Part shown: in pieces, positions 56,090-64,000 of the stretch
Position numbering within the stretch: the stretch's first letter is position 1
Layout: every line of letters begins with the position of its first letter
Assembly: GCF_000685235.1 (NCBI RefSeq)
Contig: NZ_ARYH01000001.1
Location: 2,232,001-2,296,000 of the forward strand
Length of the DNA stretch: 64,000 nt
DNA from: Hyphomonas adhaerens MHS-3
Lineage (GTDB): Bacteria > Pseudomonadota > Alphaproteobacteria > Caulobacterales > Hyphomonadaceae
Direction of reading: 5' to 3'
Notes under the pieces: model-generated
Seen by the model: the letters and a program-made list of their open reading frames with translations, nothing else
The model's database searches: none
Told to the model about the DNA's origin: nothing
Translations under genes and position numbers: made by a program

Positions 56090-57741
56090 GTTTCCCAGCT
56101 CTCGGGAAGCCAGGACTCTACCTTCTCTGGAGGTAGAGTCGTCTTGCCAAGAATGATATCTGAGGCTTTCTCTGCGACCATGATGGTAGGGGCATTTATG
56201 TTGCCGTAAGGAACGGTTGGAAAAATCGAAGCATCGACGACGCGAAGCCCATCCAGCCCATTCACACGGCATTCCGTGTCGACAACGGCACCTTCATCTT
56301 CTGCAGAGCCCATCCGGCACGTTCCGCAGGGGTGGTAGGCGCTCTCAACATTCTCTCTGACCCATCTGTCGATCTCTTCATCAGACTGGATGTTCTTCCC
56401 GGGTTGGATCTCCTCGCCACGGTACATGTCCATTGCAGGCTGTGCGATGATCTCTCGGGTCAGTCGGATACATCGGCGCCAGGCGGCGATATCGTCTTGG
56501 TGCTGTAGATAGTTGAAAACTATCTGTGGTGCAGCAGTGGGGTCGGCAGATGAAATGGTAACGCTGCCGCGACTTTTTGGCTTGTTAGGACCTACGTGAA
56601 CTTGGAACCCGTGCCCTTTGATTGAGGCAGTGCCGTCATAACGCATTGCGGCCGGCAGGAAGTGATACTGAATGTCCGGTGACTTGCGTCCTGCTTCTGA
56701 ACGAATAAACGCGCAGGATTCGAAATGGTTCGTGGCGCCAAGCCCGGTCTTGAATAATAGCCAGCGCGCGCCAATCAGAAACTTGCTAAACAACCCAAGC
56801 TTTGTGTTCAAGCTGACTGGCTGCTTGCAATGGAATTGGAAGTAGACCTCGAGATGGTCCTGCAGGTTTTGTCCGACGCCCGGAAGTGTGTGAACAGGCT
56901 GGATGCCCGCTTCGTGCAACGTTGCCTCCGGGCCAATGCCGGAACGTTGTAGTATCATCGGCGAGGCGATTGCCCCGGCCGAAAGGATGATTTCCTTGTT
57001 GGCGCGCAAGATCATGTCCTTGCCCTTGTGTTGCGCCACGACACCGACTGCACGTTTCCCGTCGAAAACGACCTTGTCGACCAGAACATGTTTCATCACC
57101 GTCAGGTTTTGGCGCTTCAGAACCGGTCGCAAATAGGCGCGCGAAGTCGATTCACGAACGCCACCACGGACGGTCATGTGCATCGGGCCAAAGCCTTCCT
57201 GGCGGTATCCGTTATAGTCGTCCGTTCTCGGATATCCTGCTTCGACGCCAGCATCGATGAACGCCTGATAGAGCGGATTTCCCTTCATATTGTTGCCGCC
57301 GGATACGCCAAGCGGTCCGGCGCCACCGCGATAGTCGTCTTCACCACCCTGCCAAGTCTCCGCGCGTTTGAAATAGGGCAGACAATCGGTATATCCCCAG
57401 CCTGTTGCGCCCGCTTCGACCCATTCCTGGAAGTCACAGGAGTGCCCACGTACATAGACCATGCCATTAATCGATGACGTGCCGCCTAGCCCTTTTCCGC
57501 GTGGGCAGGAAATTTGCCGGTTGTCGATGCCTGGTTCGGGTTGGGAATAATAGCCCCAGTTGAAAGTGTCTGACGCCATTGGATAAGATAGCGCTGTTGG
57601 CATCTCAATCAGGAGATTACGGTTGCTGCCCCCGGCCTCCAACAACAGCACACTATTATTGGCGTCAGCCGATAGCCGGTTAGCGAGTACGCAACCGGCC
57701 GACCCGGCGCCAACAATGATGTAGTCGAATGTCTTGTTCAT
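56047..57741 (-). CDS. GMC-family FAD oxidoreductase (choline dehydrogenase-like)
   Basis: From the ATG at 57741 it has 564 residues; the upstream extension in the frame belongs to the neighbouring gene. FAD motif [18 protein letters not shown] at the start, GMC signature 1 ([18 protein letters not shown]) and signature 2 ([16 protein letters not shown]), and the C-terminal catalytic histidine in [13 protein letters not shown] are present. BetA-type enzymes oxidise choline; others take aliphatic or aromatic alcohols. The BCCT transporter overlaps its start (ATGA), supporting choline or a related quaternary amine. The last residues (about [14 protein letters not shown]) come from IS6 scar sequence. 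Confidence 0.88.
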   Translation of the reverse strand: MNKTFDYIIVGAGSAGCVLANRLSADANNSVLLLEAGGSNRNLLIEMPTALSYPMASDTFNWGYYSQPEPGIDNRQISCPRGKGLGGTSSINGMVYVRGHSCDFQEWVEAGATGWGYTDCLPYFKRAETWQGGEDDYRGGAGPLGVSGGNNMKGNPLYQAFIDAGVEAGYPRTDDYNGYRQEGFGPMHMTVRGGVRESTSRAYLRPVLKRQNLTVMKHVLVDKVVFDGKRAVGVVAQHKGKDMILRANKEIILSAGAIASPMILQRSGIGPEATLHEAGIQPVHTLPGVGQNLQDHLEVYFQFHCKQPVSLNTKLGLFSKFLIGARWLLFKTGLGATNHFESCAFIRSEAGRKSPDIQYHFLPAAMRYDGTASIKGHGFQVHVGPNKPKSRGSVTISSADPTAAPQIVFNYLQHQDDIAAWRRCIRLTREIIAQPAMDMYRGEEIQPGKNIQSDEEIDRWVRENVESAYHPCGTCRMGSAEDEGAVVDTECRVNGLDGLRVVDASIFPTVPYGNINAPTIMVAEKASDIILGKTTLPPEKVESWLPESWETHQRDGTPTRVVSH

Positions 57742-58886
57742 CTGATTGGAGCTCTTTCTACGGAAGAAGTCTTCAACAGCGCTCTGCGCCGGAACGTCAG
57801 TGCATAGATGCAGCAATAGATCCCGATCACAACGAGACCAATCCATTCAATCTTAAGGGGGGTGAATTGGTAGAGGAGGATCAAGCCGAAGATCATGGTC
57901 CAATGTGTTGCAATGTATCCCGGACCCGTCAGGCGGGCCACCGTCATGTTCAGGTTTTCCGAATAAAGCCTGATTAGCGAATCCAGCGAATTGGTTACGA
58001 AGATCACGCCGACAATGACCATGCACAGGCGCGGCAGGACGCCCAGAGTGATCGCTGAGTTGTAGATGTAGAACAGCAGCGAAAACCACAAAGCGATCGG
58101 AATAGAAGGCAATATCAACAATGCGAGCAGCAGCTGCCAGACCTTCAATCCGCTAACGAACCGGGCAACGAACTGACCGATCATGATGCTCCAGGCAAAC
58201 CACCAGAACAGGTAAAAAGCGTGATAGTCGGAGATAGGAGACGTGAATCTGTTTAGGTGCTCAAAATAGCCGAGGAGATTGGCCGCGCTTGCGAGGAATG
58301 GACCCGGTCCTATTCCACTGACGAACCAGAGCAGGCCAATAAGCCCCAGGAACAGGGCCGTGGAACCTATGCTGAGCCATTTTACATAGCGAATGTCGGT
58401 ACTTGAAACGACTGACACCAGAACAACCAAAGCAACCAGTCCAAAGCGGGCAGGCTGTGTGATCCCGACAATATAGCTCGGCAGATAACTCAGGAACAGG
58501 AAGCCTGTGAATGCGCAAGTCGCAATGACAACCGCTGAATTGATCAGTTTGATCGGGCGCAGCTCGAACAGTTTCAGTTTCGGTTCGACAATACAAAAGT
58601 AAAAAGTGGTCAGGAAGTAGAACCCCCAGACCAGAAAGCCCCAAAAGCCAAACTCAACCGCGAGCGCATTTGTGAATCCGTATTCGGCTTCCGCTTCGTA
58701 GGTTGGAAATTCCGTCAACGGGAACATGATCAGCCCGACATCAAGGCCGGACGTGAAAAGGATGGCCATGAACGCGCCAAGAGGCTGGGGATCTGTGCCG
58801 GCTAAGTGCAGGTGATTGAAGCGAATGACTATCAGGGCCGAGGTCAACAGGGTGACCGCAATAGCCACTGAAAGGATAAGATTCAT
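57738..58886 (-). CDS. Short BCCT-family transporter
   Basis: This 382-residue protein has about nine hydrophobic segments. It resembles BCCT choline/betaine/carnitine carriers from [17 protein letters not shown] (replacing the usual GMGIG-type segment) to the late [23 protein letters not shown] segment. Normal BCCTs have 500 or more residues; the N-terminal helices and C-terminal tail are shortened here. It is the first gene of a two-gene operon with the GMC oxidoreductase. It could be a divergent working carrier or a shortened one; the overlap with a complete enzyme gene favours function. Confidence 0.7.
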   Translation of the reverse strand: MNLILSVAIAVTLLTSALIVIRFNHLHLAGTDPQPLGAFMAILFTSGLDVGLIMFPLTEFPTYEAEAEYGFTNALAVEFGFWGFLVWGFYFLTTFYFCIVEPKLKLFELRPIKLINSAVVIATCAFTGFLFLSYLPSYIVGITQPARFGLVALVVLVSVVSSTDIRYVKWLSIGSTALFLGLIGLLWFVSGIGPGPFLASAANLLGYFEHLNRFTSPISDYHAFYLFWWFAWSIMIGQFVARFVSGLKVWQLLLALLILPSIPIALWFSLLFYIYNSAITLGVLPRLCMVIVGVIFVTNSLDSLIRLYSENLNMTVARLTGPGYIATHWTMIFGLILLYQFTPLKIEWIGLVVIGIYCCIYALTFRRRALLKTSSVERAPIR

Positions 58887-59399
58887 ATTGATTGTGCCTT
58901 AGGTGTTGCCAGCGGAACTGTGCTTGAGGGGCGTGAGCCTGGAATCTAGCTTAGGAAACTGACAAAATCACCCTTCCGTCATTCCAAGTCTTTGTCTGAA
59001 ATCATTCTGTTCGTTGGTTTGCCTTATGCTCGCATGTCGTGAGTAGCGCGAGAAGATCGCTGCCTGACATCCGCTTATCCGCGAAAAACGGAGACTGTCT
59101 CGAGGTAACTGACAGGTCCGAGCAAATGCCGTTTGCATACCAGATGCGGCATTTTATCAACCCGTGTTTGGCAGCGGAGTTGCGTGCAACTGTTACAGAT
59201 TGCCTTGTCGTCCGACATGCAATGAAAGCGTCGCAAATTGTTCAATTATCTGAACACGAAGCGTCGCGCGATCGTCACATTCATTCCCTAGCTGGTGGCA
59301 ATCTTCTCGAGCTCTTCGGAGCTGGATTTTCGAAGGTAGCGCCGAGCTGCGCGGAAGCGAGGGTTCCGCCAGCTCAAGAAGCAAAAGAGCGGAATTACA
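58887..59399. other. Intergenic region upstream of TBDR 6
   Basis: This 513-base stretch lies between the divergent BCCT and TBDR 6 genes. An IS6 right-end fragment is at 59062-59118. A 124-codon frame from 59039 runs through it into the receptor start and shows no domain, so I do not call a gene. No clear operator was found. Confidence 0.5.
59062..59118 (+). pseudogene. IS6-family right-end fragment (scar 6)
   Basis: GCGAAAAACGGAGACTG is the same tail sequence found at 54558 (GTGAAAAACGGAGACTGG), followed by the degraded end TAACTGACAGG. Only about 57 bases survive. Confidence 0.65.
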
Positions 59400-61787
59400 A
59401 TGACATTATTTAAGAGCGGTCTTCTTGTGTCCGCGAGTTTCGTGCTGGGGTTCTGCGCAGCCGCGCAGACAGTCGAACCGACACCCGTTGGCGCAAATGC
59501 AGACGAAGCGCGCGAACTCGATACGGTCATCGTTGTGGGGCAGCAGCAAACCTATTCGTCAGCTGAGTCGACGGAGTCCATGGCGCTTCAGCAAGCGCCG
59601 GTAACGAGCGTACTGGCGCAAATCGACAACCTGCCTGGCGTGCAGGTCCAGGAAGGTGACGCCTTCGGCTTTGACGACTGGTCGACCGGCGTGGCCGTTC
59701 GCGGCTTCCAGAATAATCTCGGCGAACAGCAGGTCGGCATCACGATCGACGGCATGCCGAACGGCGGGTCGAACTATGGCGGCGGCGCCAAGGCCAACCG
59801 CTACATCGACACGCAGAACGCCGGCGCGATCGAAGTGTCGCAAGGTACAGCAGATATTGCTTCGCGCACAAATGATGCGCTTGGTGGCACGCTCAACTTC
59901 ACGACCCAAAACCCACTGGACGAGCGCCGGGTGCGCGTCTCGGCGTCGCTTGGTGACTTCGACTCTCAGCGCTTTTACGGCCGTTATGACAGCGGCTTCC
60001 TGTCCGATAACAAGACCAAGTTCTGGGTCTCTCTGTCGACCCAATCGGCTACCGACCATGTGAACCAGTCGGCGGATAACAGTCGCGACCACATGGCTGC
60101 CAAGTTGCAAACCGAGCAGTTCGGCATCGACTGGACCAGCTACCTTGCCTACGACGACACGCACGAAAACAATTACCAGCGTCTGTTCTCGCCGGCCGAC
60201 TTTGCAGCCAATCCGAATTCTGACGGGCTGACTGCTGAGTGGACCGGCGTCCCTTATATTGATCAGCTTTATCGGAAAGCCTGGGGCACGCTGCGGACAA
60301 ACACGTTCTTCTACCTGAAGGGCGAGAAGGAAGTGTTCGACGGTTTCAAAGTTGATGCCGGTGTCTATCGTCATGACAATGACGGGCGTGGCGATTGGGT
60401 TCCGCAGTATGTGGTCAATGTCGGCCAGTACGGCACGTCCACTGTGCCGCTCGTGACGTTTACAGACCCGGCGGGTTCGCCTCTGACACCTACTCCGGGC
60501 TGTGTCTCATCGATCACGTACCCCTATGGCGGTGCAGGTCCGGAGTACGATCCGGCTTGTTTCCCTGCGAATTCCATTCCGGTGTCGTCTTACAGGCATA
60601 CCCACTACCAGAAGGAACGGACCGGGGCTTATGCCGACTTCGAGTGGCAAACACCGATTGGCCAAACCGTGGACAATACCCTGCGTGGCGGTCTCTGGTA
60701 CGAGGATGCAACGCGGTACGAATATCGCGATTGGCACAAGCTTATCGATTCTCGTGTCGGCGCCGATTATGACTACACGGCATATTGGGTTCAGTATAAT
60801 CGCGAATTCCCTCAATCGACCTTCAAATGGTACCTCGAAGATGTTGTGAAGGTGTCTGACTTCTCATTCCGTCTCGGGATGAAGCAGTTCAGCAACGAGA
60901 TCGAACGCGCTGACAATTTCGCGCCGAATGACGCGGCATTGAACTTCAAAGTGTCGACCGATTCCGACGTACTGTTCTCCGGTGGTGCAGCTTGGACCCC
61001 CAGTGCCGTGCCTGGCCTGGAAGTCTTCGCTGGCTATGCCGAAAACTTCAAAGCCATTCCCGATACGGTTCTCGAAGTGCTGGCACCGGGCGGTACGCCC
61101 GATCCGGAAACGTCTGAAAACAGCGAAGTTGGCGTGCGTTATTCCGGCCAGCGCTTCCGGGGCTCGCTCGTCTACTTCGACTCGACGTTTGACAACCGCT
61201 TGCTTGCGGTCGCCAACCAGACCGTCAACGGGATCGACTATCTCGAAGCATCCAACGGCGGCTACATCAATGGCGGCGGCATCGAGTCGAGCGGCTTTGA
61301 AGCGTCAGGCGAATTCCGCGCAACGGACAACCTGTCATTCTTTGCATCCTATACCGGTATCAGCGACGCCAAAATTCTGGGCTCGGGTATCGTGACACAG
61401 GATGCTGCGACCGGGCTGACCGTGCTGGACAGCAACGGCAACATCGTCAGCACAGTTGTTGGTAATCAGGTTCCCGGTATCGCCAAGAACATGGCAGTCG
61501 TCAGCGCGGATTATACCGACGGCAATTTCTTTGCTGGACTGTCGACCAAGTGGGTTGACGATCGGTTTGTTGACGTCGGCAACACGTGGACGGCCGAGGG
61601 CTACTACGATGCTGATCTGTATGCAGGTATCTCCGGCGAAGCGATCTCCGACGACCTGTCCAACCTGGACTTCCGCCTGACCGTCAACAATCTGTTTGAT
61701 GGCGATTGGCTGGCGGGAATTTCCGGCGGTGGCGCCTGGATTTCAGCGCCGCGGACCGTCGTGTTCACCGTGACTGCAGATTTCTAG
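59400..61787 (+). CDS. TonB-dependent outer-membrane receptor 6 (divergent subfamily)
   Basis: This 795-residue receptor has a signal peptide (to about CAAAQT), a TonB box (LDTVIVVGQQQ) and a plug with LPGVQVQEGDAFGFDDW, VAVRGFQNN and GAIEVSQGTADIASRTNDALGGTLN. This differs from the VLRGPQGTLYG type of receptors 2-5. The barrel ends in TADF. It is followed by a terminator hairpin and a PhoD-like phosphatase, suggesting a phospho-compound as cargo (inference). Confidence 0.93.
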   Translation: MTLFKSGLLVSASFVLGFCAAAQTVEPTPVGANADEARELDTVIVVGQQQTYSSAESTESMALQQAPVTSVLAQIDNLPGVQVQEGDAFGFDDWSTGVAVRGFQNNLGEQQVGITIDGMPNGGSNYGGGAKANRYIDTQNAGAIEVSQGTADIASRTNDALGGTLNFTTQNPLDERRVRVSASLGDFDSQRFYGRYDSGFLSDNKTKFWVSLSTQSATDHVNQSADNSRDHMAAKLQTEQFGIDWTSYLAYDDTHENNYQRLFSPADFAANPNSDGLTAEWTGVPYIDQLYRKAWGTLRTNTFFYLKGEKEVFDGFKVDAGVYRHDNDGRGDWVPQYVVNVGQYGTSTVPLVTFTDPAGSPLTPTPGCVSSITYPYGGAGPEYDPACFPANSIPVSSYRHTHYQKERTGAYADFEWQTPIGQTVDNTLRGGLWYEDATRYEYRDWHKLIDSRVGADYDYTAYWVQYNREFPQSTFKWYLEDVVKVSDFSFRLGMKQFSNEIERADNFAPNDAALNFKVSTDSDVLFSGGAAWTPSAVPGLEVFAGYAENFKAIPDTVLEVLAPGGTPDPETSENSEVGVRYSGQRFRGSLVYFDSTFDNRLLAVANQTVNGIDYLEASNGGYINGGGIESSGFEASGEFRATDNLSFFASYTGISDAKILGSGIVTQDAATGLTVLDSNGNIVSTVVGNQVPGIAKNMAVVSADYTDGNFFAGLSTKWVDDRFVDVGNTWTAEGYYDADLYAGISGEAISDDLSNLDFRLTVNNLFDGDWLAGISGGGAWISAPRTVVFTVTADF

Positions 61788-61813
61788 GAATGATGTAAGT
61801 TCAATCATTGAGG

Positions 61814-61838
61814 AAGGCGGTCTCTGTGAGACCGCCTT
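61814..61838 (+). terminator. Rho-independent-type terminator after TBDR 6
   Basis: AAGGCGGTCTC and GAGACCGCCTT pair perfectly over 11 bp with a three-base loop. CTTCTTCG follows. It ends 18 bases before the frame of the PhoD gene opens, so the receptor and phosphatase may be separately transcribed or attenuated. Confidence 0.8.
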
Positions 61839-61891
61839 CTTCGTAATTACAATATATGCCCGTCGATAGAGTTTCAGAAAAGGAACGGCAC

Positions 61892-63583
61892 ATGCCCCGG
61901 ATCAACCGCCGCCATGCATTGGCATTGATGACAGGAACTGCACTCACGTCAGCTTGTGCGACGCCGGGTGAGGAGGCTGCGCAATCTGCGACGAGTGAAT
62001 CATCTGACCCAGCCGTGTTCCGTCACGGTGTGGCAAGCGGTGACCCTGATGCGTCCAGCGTTGTCATCTGGACACGGATCACGACGCTCGCATCGGAAGT
62101 GGACGTTACGTGGTCGGTCTATGACGATCCGGAAATGGAATCCCTCGTCGCAAGCGGTGCCGCTAAAGCGACGGACGAGACGGACTACACCTTGAAAGTA
62201 GTGGTGGACGCCCTTCAGCCAGGGCAGACTTACTACTATCGTTTCGAAGCGGAAGGGGTCAGGTCCCGGCTTGGGCGCACGCAGACTCTGCCTGTCGGAG
62301 CAGTGGACCAGCTCGGTATCGCGCTTGTTTCCTGTTCGAATTACCCGTTCGGTTTTTTTAACGGGTATGATGCGATCGCACGCGATCCGGAGATCGATTT
62401 CGTCCTGCATACTGGTGACTACATTTATGAATATGGTGGTCCAGAGGGATGGGGAGAGGAGACCGCCTCCGTCATCGGGCGGCCGCATGATCCACCGCAT
62501 GAAATCATCACGCTAGCCGACTATCGCCGTCGACATGCCCAGTACAAATCCGACGCGGGTTCGCGCGAAATGCATGCAGCGCACCCTCTCATCTGCTGTT
62601 GGGATGATCATGAAAGCGCCAACAACCCATGGACGGACGGCGCTCAGAACCATCAACCTGAAACCGAAGGCAGCTGGGCAGCACGACGAGCGGCTTCGAT
62701 TCAGGCCTATTATGAGTGGATGCCGATTCGTGAGCCCATGCCGGGTCGAACAAGAGCACAGTTCTGGCGTTCCTACATTTTTGGTGACCTCGCCACGCTC
62801 ATTACGCTGGAGACGCGCCACACGGCGCGTGGAAAACAGGTGGATTACGCAGAGTGGGCGCCGAAGTTAAATACCGAAGCAGACTACGCAGCCTTCCGCC
62901 GCGATGTGCTGGGCGACCCAGATCGGCATATGATTTCGCCGACAGAATTGGAAGATATATCCGTAGCCCTTTCCGAATCCGTAGCGAAGGGTCAGCCTTG
63001 GCGCGTGATTGGTAATCAAATTCCAATGGCACGCATGCCTGTGCCAGACGTCATTGGCCTCGGTGTGTTATCAACTCCCCTAGAGACTTCGCTCGAAGCG
63101 CATAAGCGGTTGGCTTGGTTGGGTAAGCATGGACTCCCATTCTACACAGACACTTGGGATGGTTACCCTGTCGCGCGTGAAGCGTTCTACGATTTATGCA
63201 AGTCGAATAAGGCCGCCGACCTTTTGGTGCTCACAGGGGATAGCCACAGTTTCTGGGCAAACATTCTCCACGACAAGAGTGGTGAGAACATGGGCATTGA
63301 ACTCGGCACTGCCGGGATTACGTCTCCTGGGGATTTCGTTGATTCCGGCTTCGACGCTGAAACGGCTAAAGCGCTCGATCAGGTATTTTCGGATCAGCTC
63401 CCCGAAGTGACCTGGACGGACAATTTTCATCAGGGGTATGTGCGAGTTGTGCTCTATCCGGACTCGGCCAAAGCCAGCTATGTCGCCGTTAGCACAGTGC
63501 TCAGCCCAATCTACAATACGAGAACAATAAAAGCTTTTGATATTCAAACAGATGGCAAGAACCTTGCGCTTCGTCAGGCTTGA
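61892..63583 (+). CDS. PhoD-family alkaline phosphatase/phosphodiesterase
   Basis: From the ATG at 61892 (AAGGA upstream) the protein has 563 residues. The N-terminus has an RR motif (NRRHALALM) and a lipobox-like TSAC, so it is exported by Tat, possibly as a lipoprotein. PhoD marks are FRHGVASGDPDASSVVIWTR, VLHTGDYIYEYG, CWDDHESANNPW and TGDSHSFWANIL, which carry the metal ligands. The family releases phosphate from mono- and diesters. It follows TBDR 6. Confidence 0.9.
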   Translation: MPRINRRHALALMTGTALTSACATPGEEAAQSATSESSDPAVFRHGVASGDPDASSVVIWTRITTLASEVDVTWSVYDDPEMESLVASGAAKATDETDYTLKVVVDALQPGQTYYYRFEAEGVRSRLGRTQTLPVGAVDQLGIALVSCSNYPFGFFNGYDAIARDPEIDFVLHTGDYIYEYGGPEGWGEETASVIGRPHDPPHEIITLADYRRRHAQYKSDAGSREMHAAHPLICCWDDHESANNPWTDGAQNHQPETEGSWAARRAASIQAYYEWMPIREPMPGRTRAQFWRSYIFGDLATLITLETRHTARGKQVDYAEWAPKLNTEADYAAFRRDVLGDPDRHMISPTELEDISVALSESVAKGQPWRVIGNQIPMARMPVPDVIGLGVLSTPLETSLEAHKRLAWLGKHGLPFYTDTWDGYPVAREAFYDLCKSNKAADLLVLTGDSHSFWANILHDKSGENMGIELGTAGITSPGDFVDSGFDAETAKALDQVFSDQLPEVTWTDNFHQGYVRVVLYPDSAKASYVAVSTVLSPIYNTRTIKAFDIQTDGKNLALRQA

Positions 63584-63594
63584 AAAGATTCAAG
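63579..63594 (+). terminator. Small hairpin at the end of the PhoD gene
   Basis: CTTGAA (63579-63584) and TTCAAG (63589-63594) form a six-base stem covering the stop codon. It is weak and has no T-run. Confidence 0.3.
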
Positions 63595-63600
63595 ACTGAC

Positions 63601-63891
63601 TTCGCTAACAAGATCCGAAGCATGCGACGGAGCCTGCAATGACAGTGGCACTTAGGCGAAGTCTTTGTGAAGCCCCGCGGCAACGTCTTGCTCGACGAAC
63701 TTCAGCGCCAGCTCGGGTCGGCGGTGCCCGGTGTTACTGTGAAGGGGTATTCGAAGCCAACTATCAGCGCAGTGCTCTTGGTGTGGAGAATGCTCGCTAT
63801 GTCCTCGTTCCACATCCTATCCAAGATACCACGATGCGCGCATTGCTTCGCGAGGGTGCGAAGTCTTCAGAAATTCGCATCAGTCCATAGT
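63601..63891 (+). pseudogene. IS6-family transposase remnant with foreign insert (scar 7)
   Basis: 63601-63672 reads KIRSMRRSLQ-stop-QWHLGEVFVK; active IS6 has WHLDEV(F/Y)VK, so the first catalytic aspartate is glycine here. 63847-63891 reads FARVRSLQKFASVHS, the C-terminal signature. Between them (about 63675-63846) is unrelated DNA whose frame 63735-63868 includes ENARYVLVPHPIQD, resembling short UGSC-type proteins. The IS is thus split and dead. Confidence 0.75.
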
Positions 63892-64000
63892 AGGGGCTCG
63901 AACGATCGCTGCAATCGTCTGCACAAAGTGTTCGAGAACGCGATCATTCGACCAGGTGGAGTGCGTCCGGGTTGAGTCGGCCAAGCGTGTTTCCCGGGCA
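63892..64000. other. Unassigned right edge
   Basis: An open frame continues in phase with the IS6 C-terminal piece but shows no known motif. I see nothing else to support a gene. Confidence 0.3.

Noticed and set aside
59039..59413. 124-codon frame before TBDR 6
   Set aside because: It begins in an IS6 fragment, overlaps the receptor start and has no recognisable content.

Overview
The window reads as an alphaproteobacterial accessory region, most like a marine or freshwater Hyphomonadaceae or sphingomonad-type genome. Grounds: moderately high GC, six TonB-dependent receptors (TBDRs) in 61 kb, a TPR-sulfotransferase of the kind these bacteria place beside receptors, several secreted or lipoprotein hydrolases, and dense tetR/gntR-controlled catabolic operons. 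No rRNA, tRNA, phage or CRISPR features were seen.

Layout. Seven decayed IS6-family transposase remnants (about 6427-6833, 20100-20433, 42466-42753, 54317-54597, 56016-56063, 59062-59118, 63601-63891) sit almost exactly between functional blocks. (1) 1-6420: 5' end of an MFS gene, TBDR, TetR, and gntR plus an N-acyl-D-amino-acid deacylase-type amidohydrolase behind a 46-bp perfect palindrome. (2) 6892-20088: MocR/GabR-type regulator with an extra C-terminal domain, nitrilase, TBDR, TPR-sulfotransferase, large serine hydrolase, MFS, then aldehyde dehydrogenase and GABA-type aminotransferase. (3) 20639-42459: serine hydrolase, TBDR, dgcN-dgcA-like D-glutamate genes, SDR, TetR; on the opposite strand a PhyH dioxygenase, serine hydrolase and DmpA-like P1 peptidase; then an M81 (MlrC-like) peptidase, TBDR, TRAP transporter, BASS symporter, acyl-CoA synthetase, enoyl-CoA hydratase and kbl. 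(4) 42798-54300: TetR, TBDR, two lipoprotein carboxylesterases around an acyl-CoA ligase, an FG-GAP lipoprotein and an MFS. (5) 54681-55985: 3-hydroxyacyl-CoA dehydrogenase. (6) 56047-58886: GMC (choline dehydrogenase-like) oxidoreductase and a short BCCT transporter. (7) 59400-63583: a divergent TBDR and a PhoD-type phosphatase.

How it may work. Each large block pairs an outer-membrane receptor with periplasmic or lipoprotein hydrolases, an inner-membrane carrier, cytoplasmic enzymes and its own regulator. Block 3 is the most striking: it combines peptidases suited to D-residue or non-ribosomal peptides with D-glutamate N-acetyltransferase and N-acetyl-D-glutamate racemase homologues, and four of its promoter regions carry one shared TTGA-N2-TCA(A/T) element. 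The best hypothesis is a scavenging system for a D-Glu-containing peptide, either muropeptides or cyanobacterial cyclic peptides, in an island built by IS6-mediated joining. The substrates are inferred, not shown by the sequence.
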